Shown: positions 1-9,435, counted from the first letter of the stretch. The stretch: DNA of 64,000 nt from WTFY01 sp965220875 (GCA_965220875.1 OZ244849.1:806001-870000), one strand, 5' to 3'. The notes: generated from the letters alone by a model not told the origin. Numbers and translations are program-made.

Positions 1-275
1 GGAGAGATCGGCAGTTTCGGATGCAAGATCCTCCAGCTGACATCCAGGTTGGAGCGAAAAACCTCCAGAAAAAACCATGGCAGGAACCTTGGCAGGTCAA
101 GGCTGAACCTGAGCGTGTTAAAAGCCGGGTCGGGCAATGCAAGCCTGTGGACCAGCCACGCAGTGAACAGGCAGCTGCCCAGCCCCAGACCCAGCAACAG
201 GATATCCATGTGTCCGGACAGCAGGACCCAGAGGATCAGCAGGAGGGATGCCGCAGTCAGAACACGTATCAGCAT
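1..275 (-). CDS. MnhE/MrpE-type Na+/H+ antiporter subunit E (5' part only)
   Basis: The minus strand from base 275 is open to the window edge and encodes about 91 residues. Two hydrophobic segments (about residues 5-20 and 24-43) are followed by a stretch containing FLEVFRSNLDVSWRILHPK, the hallmark region of subunit E of multisubunit Na+/H+ (Mrp/Mnh) antiporters. In this family the protein is a membrane part of a cation/proton exchange complex encoded by about seven genes, so the other subunit genes should lie beyond the left edge. The gene follows hemY in the same direction. The family call rests on motif resemblance; the C-terminal part is not visible. Confidence 0.7.
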   Translation of the reverse strand, partial: MLIRVLTAASLLLILWVLLSGHMDILLLGLGLGSCLFTAWLVHRLALPDPAFNTLRFSLDLPRFLPWFFLEVFRSNLDVSWRILHPKLPIS

Positions 276-341
276 GGCTTGCAGACAGGCAATCGGTAGT
301 ACACGTGCAGAATACGTGTCTCGATGGATCTGTTCAAGCGA

Positions 342-1541
342 TCATGCCTGCGTGGCACGGGTTGCCAGCAGGAGGCCCTTTTTCGAACAGTGTTGTGCCG
401 CCTCGCTTTCGTCGAGGTGTTCATGCAGTTCGGCCAACTCGGCATAGGTCTCTGCGAAAGGTTTTCGAATCAGGCTCTGCTCAAGATAACTTTTGGCCTT
501 GCCCCACAGCTGAGCCTGCTTGCACAGGCGCCCCAGGGTCAGGTGAAGGATTGGATCCTCGTCATGCTGTCCCGTCCACTGCTCGGCCTGGTGCAGTGCG
601 CGGTTAACGTCCGCATGCTTCATCAGGCCGTATAGGCGGACCAGTCCAGCATTCCAGTGGCGGCCAAGGACCTCAAGACTCAGCGCGGCTGCCGGGCCCG
701 GCCTGTCCTGGTCAAGAAGGGTCTCGACGTAGGCTACGGCCAGATCGTTATCATTCATGATGACTTCCTTGTAGCGGGCCCCAAGCTTTTCCGCATCTTC
801 GGCGGTATTCCCGCTTCGGACCGCAGCAAGCAAGCCGTGCACGGTCTTGTTCTGCAATGTTTCCAGTTCCGTGCGGTCGAAACACGGGTTCTTTTTGAGA
901 TCCGGCAGGATGCGCGCGAGTTGCTGCCAGTCCTGCAGTTGATCATAGGCCCCGGCCAACAGTCCCGCTACTTTTGAATTGCTGCGAAGCTCCCCGCAGT
1001 GTGGTTCGATGCAGGATAACGCCTGTTCTGGCTGGCCCTGCTGAAGCAGGATTTCCGCATGCAGAATGTCCAGTGCAGCCCTCTGCTTCGCAGGCATGCA
1101 CTTTTCAGCCTGTTCAAGGTAATGGCTGAGCGATTCGTCATTTCCGGACAGTTTTGCAGCCTGCGCAGCCAGCAGGTAGTGGATGAACGGGTGGCTTGCA
1201 TGTTCCGCTGCACGCGCCAGCAGTTTTTCAGAGCGGGTCCAGTCCCCGCTTACAAAACGCGTCAGGCCCTTTCGGGTGTCCTGCTCCGACGCACGCTGCC
1301 TGTGGCGAACGCGTGCTGCATGGATGCGCCTGGGCATGTGGATTATCAGGTTCAAAAGGCGCAGCAGGAGGTAAAGCAGCGCAAACACGATAAATATTCC
1401 GATTACAAATCCGACCAGGGGCAACTCGATGGTGGTATCGCCGTAAGTCAAGATGGCCTGACCAGGCGCCTGCAGGACAAACAGGACGATTCCTGCAAAG
1501 ATGATCAGGAGAATTATGAAAATCAGCAGCGCACGCAGCAT
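342..1541 (-). CDS. hemY: HemY, TPR-containing inner-membrane protein of the heme operon
   Basis: The 399-residue protein has two N-terminal membrane segments (about 2-24 and 42-64) and then a helical, TPR-rich cytoplasmic region, the HemY_N plus TPR layout. HemY of the hemCDXY cluster is thought to be a scaffold or regulator in tetrapyrrole synthesis; no enzyme activity is established, and it is unrelated to protoporphyrinogen oxidase HemY of Gram-positive bacteria. Its ATG directly abuts the hemX stop codon, so the two are almost certainly co-transcribed and translationally coupled. Confidence 0.92.
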   Translation of the reverse strand: MLRALLIFIILLIIFAGIVLFVLQAPGQAILTYGDTTIELPLVGFVIGIFIVFALLYLLLRLLNLIIHMPRRIHAARVRHRQRASEQDTRKGLTRFVSGDWTRSEKLLARAAEHASHPFIHYLLAAQAAKLSGNDESLSHYLEQAEKCMPAKQRAALDILHAEILLQQGQPEQALSCIEPHCGELRSNSKVAGLLAGAYDQLQDWQQLARILPDLKKNPCFDRTELETLQNKTVHGLLAAVRSGNTAEDAEKLGARYKEVIMNDNDLAVAYVETLLDQDRPGPAAALSLEVLGRHWNAGLVRLYGLMKHADVNRALHQAEQWTGQHDEDPILHLTLGRLCKQAQLWGKAKSYLEQSLIRKPFAETYAELAELHEHLDESEAAQHCSKKGLLLATRATQA

Positions 1542-2624
1542 CTAGCGGTTCTCTATCGTTTCCAGAAATTCGGTAAGCAGGAGGGCAGGCTCGCTGATGT
1601 CCGGTAGTTCAGGTTCGAGGTCGATGCCGTTAAGCTCATCGAGTTCATCAACCAGAACGCTTGTGTTCTTCAGGGCGTCCGTGCTCCGGAGCCATGCCAG
1701 GGCCGCATCAAGTTCCAGATGGTAGCTTTCGTTGTCACGGCTTGCCAGGGCGTACTTGGCTCCCAGCAGCCGGGCACGCAGGAATTCGTAGGCATGCTGC
1801 CTTTCCTGGCGGCTGATAAATACCTTGGAATCGCTGTCTTTCCGGGTGACCGTGACAGAACGGTTTACGGTGTCTTTGACATATTCGATCAGCCTTTTCC
1901 ATGCAGGCAGTTCAGGATGACCAGGCTCCAGACCCTGGGATGCATCCGGGGCTGTTGGGACGACCGGTTCGGCAATGTCCGGCCTGACGCCCGCCAGGAG
2001 GTTGTTGAACTGCAGGCTGATGCCTGCCCAGTCCGGGTTCGGAACTTTTTTCAGCTTGCCGATCTGCCTGGAGATCGATTCGCGTACCATGAGCAGGCGT
2101 GGATCATTGAGTTCATGCAGGCGCGAACTGGCTGTGTCCAGGGCAGTGATTGCTCCCGCGATATCCCGTTCGATGCGAAGACGGTGGTTGGCCATGTGCA
2201 GGACGTGCAAGGCTTCCTTCAGTCCCCAGCCCAGCTGGCTGCGGTTCACACGGGTCAAGGTTTCCTCGATGAATTCCCGGAGCCCTTCCTGCCGGTTTGC
2301 AAGCTGCTCTACTTGTCCGGACAGCTCGTTCAGCTTGTTGTCGAGCTGGTCGGCCTGTTCCTGCGTGTCCTGCTTGAAGTTCTGGAATTTTGCGCTTTCG
2401 TCGACGGTGGCAATATCATGTGCGATGGACTGGCGCGCGACAGCTGCCTGGTCAAGACGCGTGTTCAGGTCCACCCACCCGTAATAGCCCGCACCGCTTG
2501 CAGCCAGCAGCAAGACGATTACCAAAACGAAGAGCAGCGGGCCGGCGTGCACTTTCCGGGAACGTCTGGCTTTCTGGCTGTCTGCTCCAGGCTTGGGAGT
2601 CAGGGGGTCTTGTGTACTTTCCAT
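1542..2624 (-). CDS. hemX: HemX, membrane-anchored coiled-coil protein
   Basis: This 360-residue protein has a short basic N-terminal tail, one membrane span (about 29-50), a long coiled coil (about 55-120) and a helical C-terminal domain. This is the gammaproteobacterial HemX family, often labelled putative uroporphyrin-III C-methyltransferase, but no SAM-binding motif is visible, so methyltransferase activity should not be assumed. It lies three bases after hemD and abuts hemY. Its role is inferred to be structural or regulatory in the heme pathway. Confidence 0.9.
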   Translation of the reverse strand: MESTQDPLTPKPGADSQKARRSRKVHAGPLLFVLVIVLLLAASGAGYYGWVDLNTRLDQAAVARQSIAHDIATVDESAKFQNFKQDTQEQADQLDNKLNELSGQVEQLANRQEGLREFIEETLTRVNRSQLGWGLKEALHVLHMANHRLRIERDIAGAITALDTASSRLHELNDPRLLMVRESISRQIGKLKKVPNPDWAGISLQFNNLLAGVRPDIAEPVVPTAPDASQGLEPGHPELPAWKRLIEYVKDTVNRSVTVTRKDSDSKVFISRQERQHAYEFLRARLLGAKYALASRDNESYHLELDAALAWLRSTDALKNTSVLVDELDELNGIDLEPELPDISEPALLLTEFLETIENR

Positions 2625-2627
2625 GGT

Positions 2628-3413
2628 CTAGGTTTCACGGGTCCACGTCAGCAGGGCATCCAGCATGGCTGCATCACTGGCATTCGCAGCTATTATAGGG
2701 GTTTTTGAGAAGCCTATGGCAGTGGCAGTACGGGCAATACGCGGACTGCCGGCAATCAGCACCGCCTTTGCAAGCCAGGCATGCTCTTCTTTCGTGCACA
2801 GGGTCCACAGGTTTCGCATGGATTCACCACTGTAGGCCAGCACTGCCGAATCGTTTTCTGGATGGGAGCACAGGCTGTGTGCCGGGCGCGTTGCTGGGCA
2901 AAGCCGCTGGTACACTTCTGCAATGTCAACACGGCTGCCGCGGGCCCGAAGTTCGTGCGCCAGATGGCCGCGCCCGCCCACGCCCCGGATGATCAGGATG
3001 TCCTGTCCCCGCAGGTCCTCGTGTGCCAGCAGGTCTTCGCTGCTGAACCCGGCCTCGGGCACGACGTCAGCCTGCATGCCGAGATTTTCCAGCGCATCTC
3101 GCGTAGCAGGGCCTATCGCGGCAATGCACTGCGTACTGAATGACCTGCCCTGTGTCTGCAGGAGCTGCATTGCATGACGAACGGCATTTGCGCTGCTGAA
3201 TATGACCGTGTCGTAATCGTCCAGGTTCTGCAGTAACCTTGTTGCGGGACCCGGGTCTTCGGGTGCCCGGATGATGAGGGAGGGGAACCGGATTACCGTC
3301 GCACGGTGATGTTCCAGGGATGCCTGTATGCCCCCGGCCTGTTCGGCCGGGCGCGTGACCAGTACCGTCTTGCCGACCAGAAGCCCGGGTTTGCGTGACC
3401 CTGTCACTGCCAT
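2628..3413 (-). CDS. hemD: Uroporphyrinogen-III synthase
   Basis: HemD closes and isomerises hydroxymethylbilane to uroporphyrinogen III, the branch point to heme, siroheme and cobalamin. I chose the ATG at 3413 (about 261 residues), because homology begins at LLVGKTVLVTRPAEQA near residue 10. The longer open frame up to 3557 only overlaps hemC. The start lies 32 bases after the hemC stop. The family is poorly conserved, and the call rests on the N-terminal VTRPAEQ motif, length and position between hemC and hemX. Confidence 0.92.
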   Translation of the reverse strand: MAVTGSRKPGLLVGKTVLVTRPAEQAGGIQASLEHHRATVIRFPSLIIRAPEDPGPATRLLQNLDDYDTVIFSSANAVRHAMQLLQTQGRSFSTQCIAAIGPATRDALENLGMQADVVPEAGFSSEDLLAHEDLRGQDILIIRGVGGRGHLAHELRARGSRVDIAEVYQRLCPATRPAHSLCSHPENDSAVLAYSGESMRNLWTLCTKEEHAWLAKAVLIAGSPRIARTATAIGFSKTPIIAANASDAAMLDALLTWTRET

Positions 3414-3445
3414 GTACCTGTCTGGATTCCGTGTGTGTACACCGC

Positions 3446-4360
3446 TCAGGGCAATGCCGCCAGGATACGGTCGGCGCCTTGCGCCAGGAGGTCCTGTGCG
3501 ACGGACTGGCCCAGTTGCACCGGATCCCGTTTGCTGCCGGCGTCGCGGCTGCGGCAAATCCTGCTTCCATCGGGATGCCCCACCAGGGCGCGTAACTCGA
3601 GTCGTTCATGGCTGGCTTCGGCCAAGCCCGCAATCGGCAACTGGCATCCCCCTTCCAGCGCCTGGCTCACTGCACGTTCAGCCAGGATGCACGCCTGGGT
3701 ATCGCCATGATTCAGGGGCCGGATCAGGGATTCGGTACGCGAATCGTCTTGTCTGCACTCAATGCCAATTGCTCCCTGCCCGATGGCCGGGAGGACTACA
3801 TCGGCAGACAGGCAGGCCCGGATACGCTGCGAAAGGTCCAGACGCTTCAGCCCGGCAACGGCAAGTATGATTGCATCATACTCTCCCTGGTCAAGCCGGG
3901 TCAGGCGCGTGCCGACATTCCCGCGCAGCAGCCGGATTTCAAGGCCTGGTAATGCGGCCTTGAGCTGACAGGTACGGCGCTGGCTGGAGGTTCCCACTAT
4001 GGCATGTTCCGGCAATGCATCCAGCGTGCCGTAGTGGTTGGAGACCAGTGCATCACACGGGTTTTCCCGCCTGAGCACGACTGGCATATGAAGCCCGGAC
4101 GGCAGTTCGACGGGAACATCTTTTATGGAGTGCACGGCGATGTCCGCCCGGTTTTCCAGCAGGGCATGTTCCAGTTCCTTCACGAACAGGCCCTTTCCGC
4201 CCTGGGCGGCCAGTGACTTCTGCAACAGGCGGTCCCCTGTGGTGGTCAACCTGACCAGTTCCGTCGACATACCGGGGTGGGCCTTGCACAGTTGTCGTGA
4301 AACTTCCCGTGCCTGCCACAGGGCCAACTCGCTGTTACGGGTAGCGATTCTTATATGCAC
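3446..4360 (-). CDS. hemC: Porphobilinogen deaminase (hydroxymethylbilane synthase)
   Basis: HemC condenses four porphobilinogens into hydroxymethylbilane in the cytosol. The 304-residue protein begins MHIRIATRNSELALWQA, the usual family N-terminus. It has the substrate-binding segment VHSIKDVP (about residues 76-83), GNVGTRL (about 148-153) and the cofactor-attachment cysteine C239 in LEGGCQLPI. It leads hemCDXY on the minus strand. About 150 bases separate it from the upstream hmuS in the same direction, so it may have its own promoter or be read through from hmuS. Confidence 0.97.
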   Translation of the reverse strand: MHIRIATRNSELALWQAREVSRQLCKAHPGMSTELVRLTTTGDRLLQKSLAAQGGKGLFVKELEHALLENRADIAVHSIKDVPVELPSGLHMPVVLRRENPCDALVSNHYGTLDALPEHAIVGTSSQRRTCQLKAALPGLEIRLLRGNVGTRLTRLDQGEYDAIILAVAGLKRLDLSQRIRACLSADVVLPAIGQGAIGIECRQDDSRTESLIRPLNHGDTQACILAERAVSQALEGGCQLPIAGLAEASHERLELRALVGHPDGSRICRSRDAGSKRDPVQLGQSVAQDLLAQGADRILAALP

Positions 4361-4509
4361 GGGGTACTGCTCATGCCCCCATCATGGGTGCCGCACACCA
4401 GGAATGGCATACTGTGGCGCGATCCTGGCCGGTTTGGAGGTGCAACGTTCACAGCCTGCAGCCGCCTAGGTGGCCACGAGCAGTTCAGGCCTGCAAAGGG
4501 CCGGAGGTC

Positions 4510-5613
4510 CTAGGCCACACATGCCGTTCCCTCCCCTCCACCCGGCAGGGTGTCAATAATCTGGCGCCACAGTTCCTGCTCGGGAATGCCAGGTTTGCGC
4601 TTGCCGAAAAACTGGGCAATCAGTTCACCGTCCTCGTCGAAGATCTCCAGGGCCGTAACCGTGCCGTCTTCAGTCGGTTTTCTCGTCACCCAGGAGCGGG
4701 CTATCCTGTCTTCGCGCAAATGCAGGCTGAATTTCGGGTCAAGGATGTTGTACCAGTTCCCGTGCACGACCAGTCGACTTACCAGTCCCGTATGGATCTG
4801 GATACAGCCCCGGTTGCCTACGAACACCATGATCTCGCATTGTTTGTCACGTGCCTGTTCCAGTGTGCGGCGAACCGAGTTGTTCGGAACCTGGCTGGCA
4901 AATTCCTGCCCTACACCTTCGAGAGCCTGCTCACGACGGACTCCGAACCTGCGAAGCATCGGCTTGAAATCGTGCGTGTCTTTCAGGTTTTTCCAGGCCG
5001 CGCGAAACCCTTCCCAGTCAACCCTGCTTCGTGCTGTGCCAGGTGCATCCGGCGCATGGGTTTCAGTTTCAATAGACGTGTCCTGCCTGGCATGCCGATG
5101 GTTTTTGACCAGAGCATCGAGCGCAGACCCATCGGAGTTTGAAGTCAGGTAGATCTTGTGAACCGCCTCACCGGATTTATCGAAGAACTGGAGGCTTTTC
5201 CGCAGTTTGCCACGACCCGGCTCGACGGCGTGAAAACAGAATTTCCAGTGTTCCATGAACAGGCGCAGATCAATGTCCGGGTTCAGGAACAGTCCCATCG
5301 ACTTCCTGCCGTGGCTGAAGAAATGGCAGTTGTCGTACAGGCCTTTGCGTTCGTGCACACAGGATTCATTGCGGGTGAGCGCCATGACTTCACCCAGTGA
5401 CAGAACGTCCTTGAGGACGGCCTGTGCATTGTCGTCCAGCCGCGTCACGTTCGATCCTACGTGTGCGGCCAGCAGGCTGCCTTCGGGGACACCCAGTTGC
5501 CGCGCGGCATCCCGGGCCCGGATACCCTGCCTTTCCTGTTTCAATAGCTGATACCGTGCCTTCAGTTCCCTTGAGGCATCGTCGCCCAATTCACTGGTGG
5601 ATTGATTCATCAT
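4510..5613 (-). CDS. hmuS: HmuS/HemS-family hemin-degrading or heme-trafficking protein
   Basis: The 367-residue protein has the two-repeat architecture of HemS/HmuS/ChuS (about residues 20-190 and 205-360). The characteristic segments FSHGRKSMGLFLN in the first repeat and IQIHTGLVSRLVVHGNWYNILDP in the second are split across two matching positions; the latter half carries the conserved histidine region. Such proteins bind heme in the cytosol and in some species cleave it to release iron. No TonB-dependent heme receptor or hmuTUV transporter gene is next to it. Instead it sits upstream of hemCDXY on the same strand, which is unusual. No Fur box was seen in 5614-5800. Confidence 0.88.
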   Translation of the reverse strand: MMNQSTSELGDDASRELKARYQLLKQERQGIRARDAARQLGVPEGSLLAAHVGSNVTRLDDNAQAVLKDVLSLGEVMALTRNESCVHERKGLYDNCHFFSHGRKSMGLFLNPDIDLRLFMEHWKFCFHAVEPGRGKLRKSLQFFDKSGEAVHKIYLTSNSDGSALDALVKNHRHARQDTSIETETHAPDAPGTARSRVDWEGFRAAWKNLKDTHDFKPMLRRFGVRREQALEGVGQEFASQVPNNSVRRTLEQARDKQCEIMVFVGNRGCIQIHTGLVSRLVVHGNWYNILDPKFSLHLREDRIARSWVTRKPTEDGTVTALEIFDEDGELIAQFFGKRKPGIPEQELWRQIIDTLPGGGEGTACVA

Positions 5614-5799
5614 GCTCCTTTCGGTTTTCAGTAGCGACCCACGCCACGTAAGCCCACGCCTGCAACTGGCGGTCCGGATTTCCGGCTTACGGTCTCGGCA
5701 GCGGGCTGACCGGCCGAATCACCCGGAAAATCCTTTCCTATTCAGTTTACCCGGAAACCTGTCCGGCATCCCAATATTCCCGTTTCCTCGAATAAATCG

Positions 5800-5827
5800 T
5801 TGAGCTTTGGCTTGTTTGGGGGATAAT
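5800..5827 (+). promoter_or_regulatory. Candidate sigma70 promoter for argH
   Basis: A -35 hexamer TTGAGC (5800-5805) and a -10 hexamer GATAAT (5822-5827) are separated by 16 bases. Transcription would begin near 5834, leaving a leader of about 24 bases before the argH ATG at 5858. This is inferred from sequence only. Confidence 0.5.
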
Positions 5828-5857
5828 TCAGATTTTCAGTCACGGACAGCACACAGC

Positions 5858-7258
5858 ATGAAAGAAAAGGGTACAAAACCTTGGGCAGGCCGGTTCTCGG
5901 AAACAACCGATGCATTGGTCGAACAATTCAGTGCCTCGGTAGGATTTGATAAACGGCTGTACAAGCAGGACATCCAGGGTTCCCGGGTGCATGCCCGCAT
6001 GCTTGCCCGGATCGGCATTCTTGATGACCGGGAATGCGAACAACTGCTGCAGGCACTGGATACGGTTGCAGCAGAAATCGAAGCCGGTTCGTTCCCCTGG
6101 GACAGTTCTTTGGAAGACGTTCACATGAACATCGAGTCAAGGCTGGTGGAACTTGCGGGAGATGTTGGCAAGCGGCTCCATACCGGCCGTTCAAGAAACG
6201 ACCAGGTTGCCACCGATTTGCGGCTCTACCTGCGTGAAGCCATCGATCGCATTGACCCGCTGCTGGAAACCCTGCAGCGTGCCATGGTTGACCTGGCGGA
6301 ACAGGAGTCAGGTACGGTCATGCCGGGGTTCACCCATTTGCAGGTAGCCCAGGCCGTCACGTTTGGACATCACATGCTGGCATGGTTTGAGATGATTTTT
6401 CGCGACCGTGAACGCCTGGCCCGGTGCAGGAAGGGTGTCAACCTGTCCCCGTTGGGTGCGGCGGCCCTTGCAGGCAGCAGCTTTGCCCTGGACCGTGAAT
6501 TCGTTGCCAGGGAACTGCAGTTTGAAGCGCCTTGTGACAATAGTCTGGATGCTGTGAGTGACCGGGATTTTGCGATTGAGTTCTGTGCCTTCGCTGCGAT
6601 TCTGTTCACACACCTGTCGCGAATTGCGGAAGAGCTTGTGTTGTGGGCTTCTGCACAATTCGGCTTTATCGAGCTGCCGGACCGGTTTTGCACGGGCTCT
6701 TCCATGATGCCGCAGAAAAAAAATCCCGATGTGCCGGAACTGGTACGCGGCAAAAGCGGCCGGGTGTTTGCCAGCCTGTTTGCCTTGCTGACGCTCATGA
6801 AAGGTCAGCCGCTGGCCTATAACAAGGATAATCAGGAAGACAAGGAAGCCTTGTTCGATACGGTAGACACCGTGATCGATTGTGTCACGGTCCTTGCGAG
6901 CCTGCTTCCGCATGTCCGTGTAAACCGTGAGCAGATGCTTGCTGCGGCACAGCAGGGTCATGCCACCGCCACGGACCTTGCGGATTATCTTGTACAGAAG
7001 AAACTGCCGTTCCGGGCCGCGCACGAAACGGTCGGCAGGATCGTTCGGCATGCAATTACCGGGAACAGGCGGCTGGAGCAGCTGGATTTGCAGGAACTGC
7101 AAGCATTCAGCCCCCTGGTAGAACCGGATGTTTTCGATGTGCTTTCCCCGGAGGGTTCGGTGCGCTCCAAGAATACCTATGGCGGGACCGCACCGGCACA
7201 GGTAGCCATGCAGGTCGAGCAGGCACGCCTGCGCCTGAAAGCCTTCAAGGCCGACTGA
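5858..7258 (+). CDS. argH: Argininosuccinate lyase
   Basis: ArgH splits argininosuccinate into arginine and fumarate, the last step of arginine synthesis. From the ATG at 5858 the protein is 466 residues, typical for the family, and begins with the usual KPWAGRFSE motif. The fumarase/aspartase-superfamily signature GSSMMPQKKNPD is present in the middle, with HTGRSRNDQV near residue 110. An in-frame TTG at 5807 lies upstream of the likely -10 element and is not preferred. The gene is divergent from hmuS-hemCDXY, and its stop is nine bases from the stop of the convergent esterase gene. Confidence 0.97.
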   Translation: MKEKGTKPWAGRFSETTDALVEQFSASVGFDKRLYKQDIQGSRVHARMLARIGILDDRECEQLLQALDTVAAEIEAGSFPWDSSLEDVHMNIESRLVELAGDVGKRLHTGRSRNDQVATDLRLYLREAIDRIDPLLETLQRAMVDLAEQESGTVMPGFTHLQVAQAVTFGHHMLAWFEMIFRDRERLARCRKGVNLSPLGAAALAGSSFALDREFVARELQFEAPCDNSLDAVSDRDFAIEFCAFAAILFTHLSRIAEELVLWASAQFGFIELPDRFCTGSSMMPQKKNPDVPELVRGKSGRVFASLFALLTLMKGQPLAYNKDNQEDKEALFDTVDTVIDCVTVLASLLPHVRVNREQMLAAAQQGHATATDLADYLVQKKLPFRAAHETVGRIVRHAITGNRRLEQLDLQELQAFSPLVEPDVFDVLSPEGSVRSKNTYGGTAPAQVAMQVEQARLRLKAFKAD

Positions 7259-7267
7259 GGAAGCGGA

Positions 7268-7930
7268 CTACTGCCAGCATTGCAACAGCCAGTACCGGAT
7301 GTCTTCGATTTCTTCCGGAACCACCGTGTGCTCGCAAGCGTACGTCCGCAGGGACACTGTAAAGCCCTCCTGTTCGAGGAGGTTACGCATGTTCCCGGCG
7401 ACATCGACCGGGATAATCTCGTCGCGGTCGCCATGCGCCAGCAGGATCGGCATCGCCCGGTCGGCGTTCGCAGCATAAACCGGCAGTTCACGCCACAGCG
7501 GCAGGTAGCAGGACATGGCAAGGATACCTGCCAGCCGGTGCCCGCAGGACAGCCCCGTGTACAGTCCGAGTGCCCCGCCCTGTGAAAATCCGGCCAGCAC
7601 GACTCGACTTGGCGGAATGCCGGACTCCTCGAGTTGCCCGATCAGCAAGCTGATGGCGGACTTGCTGTGTTTCAGCCCTTCGGCATCCTCCGGGCTGTCC
7701 TTGTCCAGGCCGTGCAGGTCGTACCAGGCCGGCATCCGTGTTCCGCTGTTGAGTGTGACGGCCTGGACCGGTGCATGCGGAAAGATAAATCGGGCGTGCA
7801 TGTCGGAGGGAAGGGCCAGCTGGCCCGCGACGGGCTCAAAGTCGTGTCCGCTGGCTCCGAGACCATGCAGCCAGATCACGGCACGGTCGGGGTCTGCCCC
7901 GGTGTCGACGGTAATGGACTTGAGGTTCAC
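7268..7930 (-). CDS. Alpha/beta-hydrolase, phospholipase/carboxylesterase family
   Basis: The 220-residue protein matches small cytosolic carboxylesterases (EstB / acyl-protein-thioesterase-like). The oxyanion-side motif VIWLHGLGASGHDF occurs near residues 18-31, the nucleophile elbow GFSQGG near residues 114-119, and late Asp (AHGDRDEIIP) and His (CEHTV) residues complete the Ser-Asp-His triad. The physiological substrate is unknown; short-chain esters or thioesters are typical. It converges on argH with a nine-base gap. Confidence 0.88.
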   Translation of the reverse strand: MNLKSITVDTGADPDRAVIWLHGLGASGHDFEPVAGQLALPSDMHARFIFPHAPVQAVTLNSGTRMPAWYDLHGLDKDSPEDAEGLKHSKSAISLLIGQLEESGIPPSRVVLAGFSQGGALGLYTGLSCGHRLAGILAMSCYLPLWRELPVYAANADRAMPILLAHGDRDEIIPVDVAGNMRNLLEQEGFTVSLRTYACEHTVVPEEIEDIRYWLLQCWQ

Positions 7931-7997
7931 GAGATGGTTTCCAGCACGTATAAGGGCCTATACAATGATGCCTGATTTACTATGAAAGGGTATGTCC

Positions 7998-8135
7998 ATG
8001 TTCCACCCCAGATTATGTGCCTTGAGCCTGGTTTTTTTTCTTGCAGTCATTCTTGCAGCATGCGGTCAGACCGGCGACCTGTATTTGCCCGAAGATGATC
8101 CTAAAGAAAAAGTAAAAAATCAATCCCGAAACTGA
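7998..8135 (+). CDS. lptM: LptM (YifL)-like small lipoprotein
   Basis: A 45-residue lipoprotein: a hydrophobic signal (LSLVFFLAVILAACG) ends in lipobox LAAC, followed by GQTGDLYLP, matching the CGQKGPLYLP signature of LptM, which sits upstream of lysA/dapF in gammaproteobacteria. In E. coli LptM helps the LptDE outer-membrane LPS translocon mature. I prefer the second ATG (7998) because AAAGGG at 7985-7990 is then seven bases upstream; the ATG at 7992 would be too close. The stop is 52 bases before lysA, so an lptM-lysA operon is likely. Confidence 0.85.
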   Translation: MFHPRLCALSLVFFLAVILAACGQTGDLYLPEDDPKEKVKNQSRN

Positions 8136-8187
8136 GCAGCGCACTCACCTGGATACATACCGCATCCGTTCCACACAGGCCCCCTCC

Positions 8188-9435
8188 ATGAACCCCTTCG
8201 AGTACCGAGACAACCAGCTCTATGCCGAGCAAGTGAGCTGTGCCGAGATTGCGAACGCCTACGGAACACCCAGCTACGTATATTCGAAGGCAGCCATCGA
8301 GGACAGGTACCGGGCTTTTGAGGATGCCCTGCAGAACTGGCAAGCGAGGATCTGTTATTCAGTCAAGGCGAATTCCAGCCTGGCTGTACTGAGCCTTTTG
8401 GCACGCCTCGGTGCCGGGTTTGACATCGTGTCCGGTGGTGAACTTGAACGGGTCTTGCGCGCGGGTGGCGATGCGCGAAAGGTCGTTTTTTCGGGTGTGG
8501 CCAAGCGGGCAGATGAAATTCGCCGTGCACTGCTTGCGGGAATTTACTGTTTCAATATCGAATCCCTTCCGGAACTCGACCGCATCGAGCACATCGCCGG
8601 GGAAATGGACATCCCGGCAAATGTCTCCTTGCGTGTCAATCCGGATGTTGATGCGGATACCCATCCGTATATATCCACCGGACAGAAGGAGAACAAGTTC
8701 GGCGTAAGCATTGACCAGGCCCGGGAACTGTACCAGCGGATTGCGGACAGCCGTTCCCTGCGCGTCACGGGAGTGGACTGCCACATCGGTTCCCAGTTGC
8801 TCGACCTGGCACCTTTCCGGTCCTGTTTTGAGAAGGTCTTCGAGCTGGTGGACTGGCTCGAGGACCGGGGTATCCCGTTGTGCCATGTCGATCTTGGCGG
8901 CGGACTCGGCATTCCGTACACGCGTGCGGACCAGGCTCCTGCACCGGTTCAGTACGCCCGCGCCATCGAGCCGTTCATGCAGGGCAGGCAACTCGAACTG
9001 GTGGTCGAGCCGGGGCGGTCGATCGTGGGTCAAGCGGGATTGCTTTTATGCAGGGTCGAATACCTGAAAAGCACAGATGAAGGAAATTTTGCACTGGTCG
9101 ACGCGGGCATGAACGATTTCATGCGCCCGTCCCTGTATTCCGCATGGCATGAAATCAGTGCCGTGCACCGGGAAAACGGTGAACAGGTTCTCTACGATGT
9201 GGCCGGACCGGTTTGCGAGAGTGCAGACGTGCTGGGCCGCCAGCGAAGCCTGTGTATCCGCCCGGGCAGCCTGCTTGCCGTTCACGATGCAGGTGCCTAC
9301 GGGTTTGCCATGGCCAGCAACTACAATTCGCGCATGCGCCCGGCAGAAGTGCTGGTTGACGGGGACCAGGCAAGGTTGATTCGAAAGCGAGAGAGCATCG
9401 GTCAGCTGTTTGCCGATGAAATCATACCGGACTGA
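8188..9435 (+). CDS. lysA: Diaminopimelate decarboxylase
   Basis: LysA decarboxylates meso-diaminopimelate to lysine using PLP. This 415-residue protein is a fold-type III decarboxylase. The PLP lysine is K60 in CYSVKANSS, the glycine-rich phosphate loop appears as DLGGGLGIPY, and the C-terminal GPVCESADVLG motif supplies the active-site cysteine from the partner subunit. It follows lptM and overlaps the next gene by one base (TGATG). With dapF just downstream it forms a lysine/peptidoglycan-precursor cluster. Confidence 0.97.
   Translation: MNPFEYRDNQLYAEQVSCAEIANAYGTPSYVYSKAAIEDRYRAFEDALQNWQARICYSVKANSSLAVLSLLARLGAGFDIVSGGELERVLRAGGDARKVVFSGVAKRADEIRRALLAGIYCFNIESLPELDRIEHIAGEMDIPANVSLRVNPDVDADTHPYISTGQKENKFGVSIDQARELYQRIADSRSLRVTGVDCHIGSQLLDLAPFRSCFEKVFELVDWLEDRGIPLCHVDLGGGLGIPYTRADQAPAPVQYARAIEPFMQGRQLELVVEPGRSIVGQAGLLLCRVEYLKSTDEGNFALVDAGMNDFMRPSLYSAWHEISAVHRENGEQVLYDVAGPVCESADVLGRQRSLCIRPGSLLAVHDAGAYGFAMASNYNSRMRPAEVLVDGDQARLIRKRESIGQLFADEIIPD

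Noticed and set aside
5614..5857. Fur box upstream of hmuS
   Set aside because: Searched for a TGATAAT-like repeat and found none, so iron control of hmuS is not claimed.
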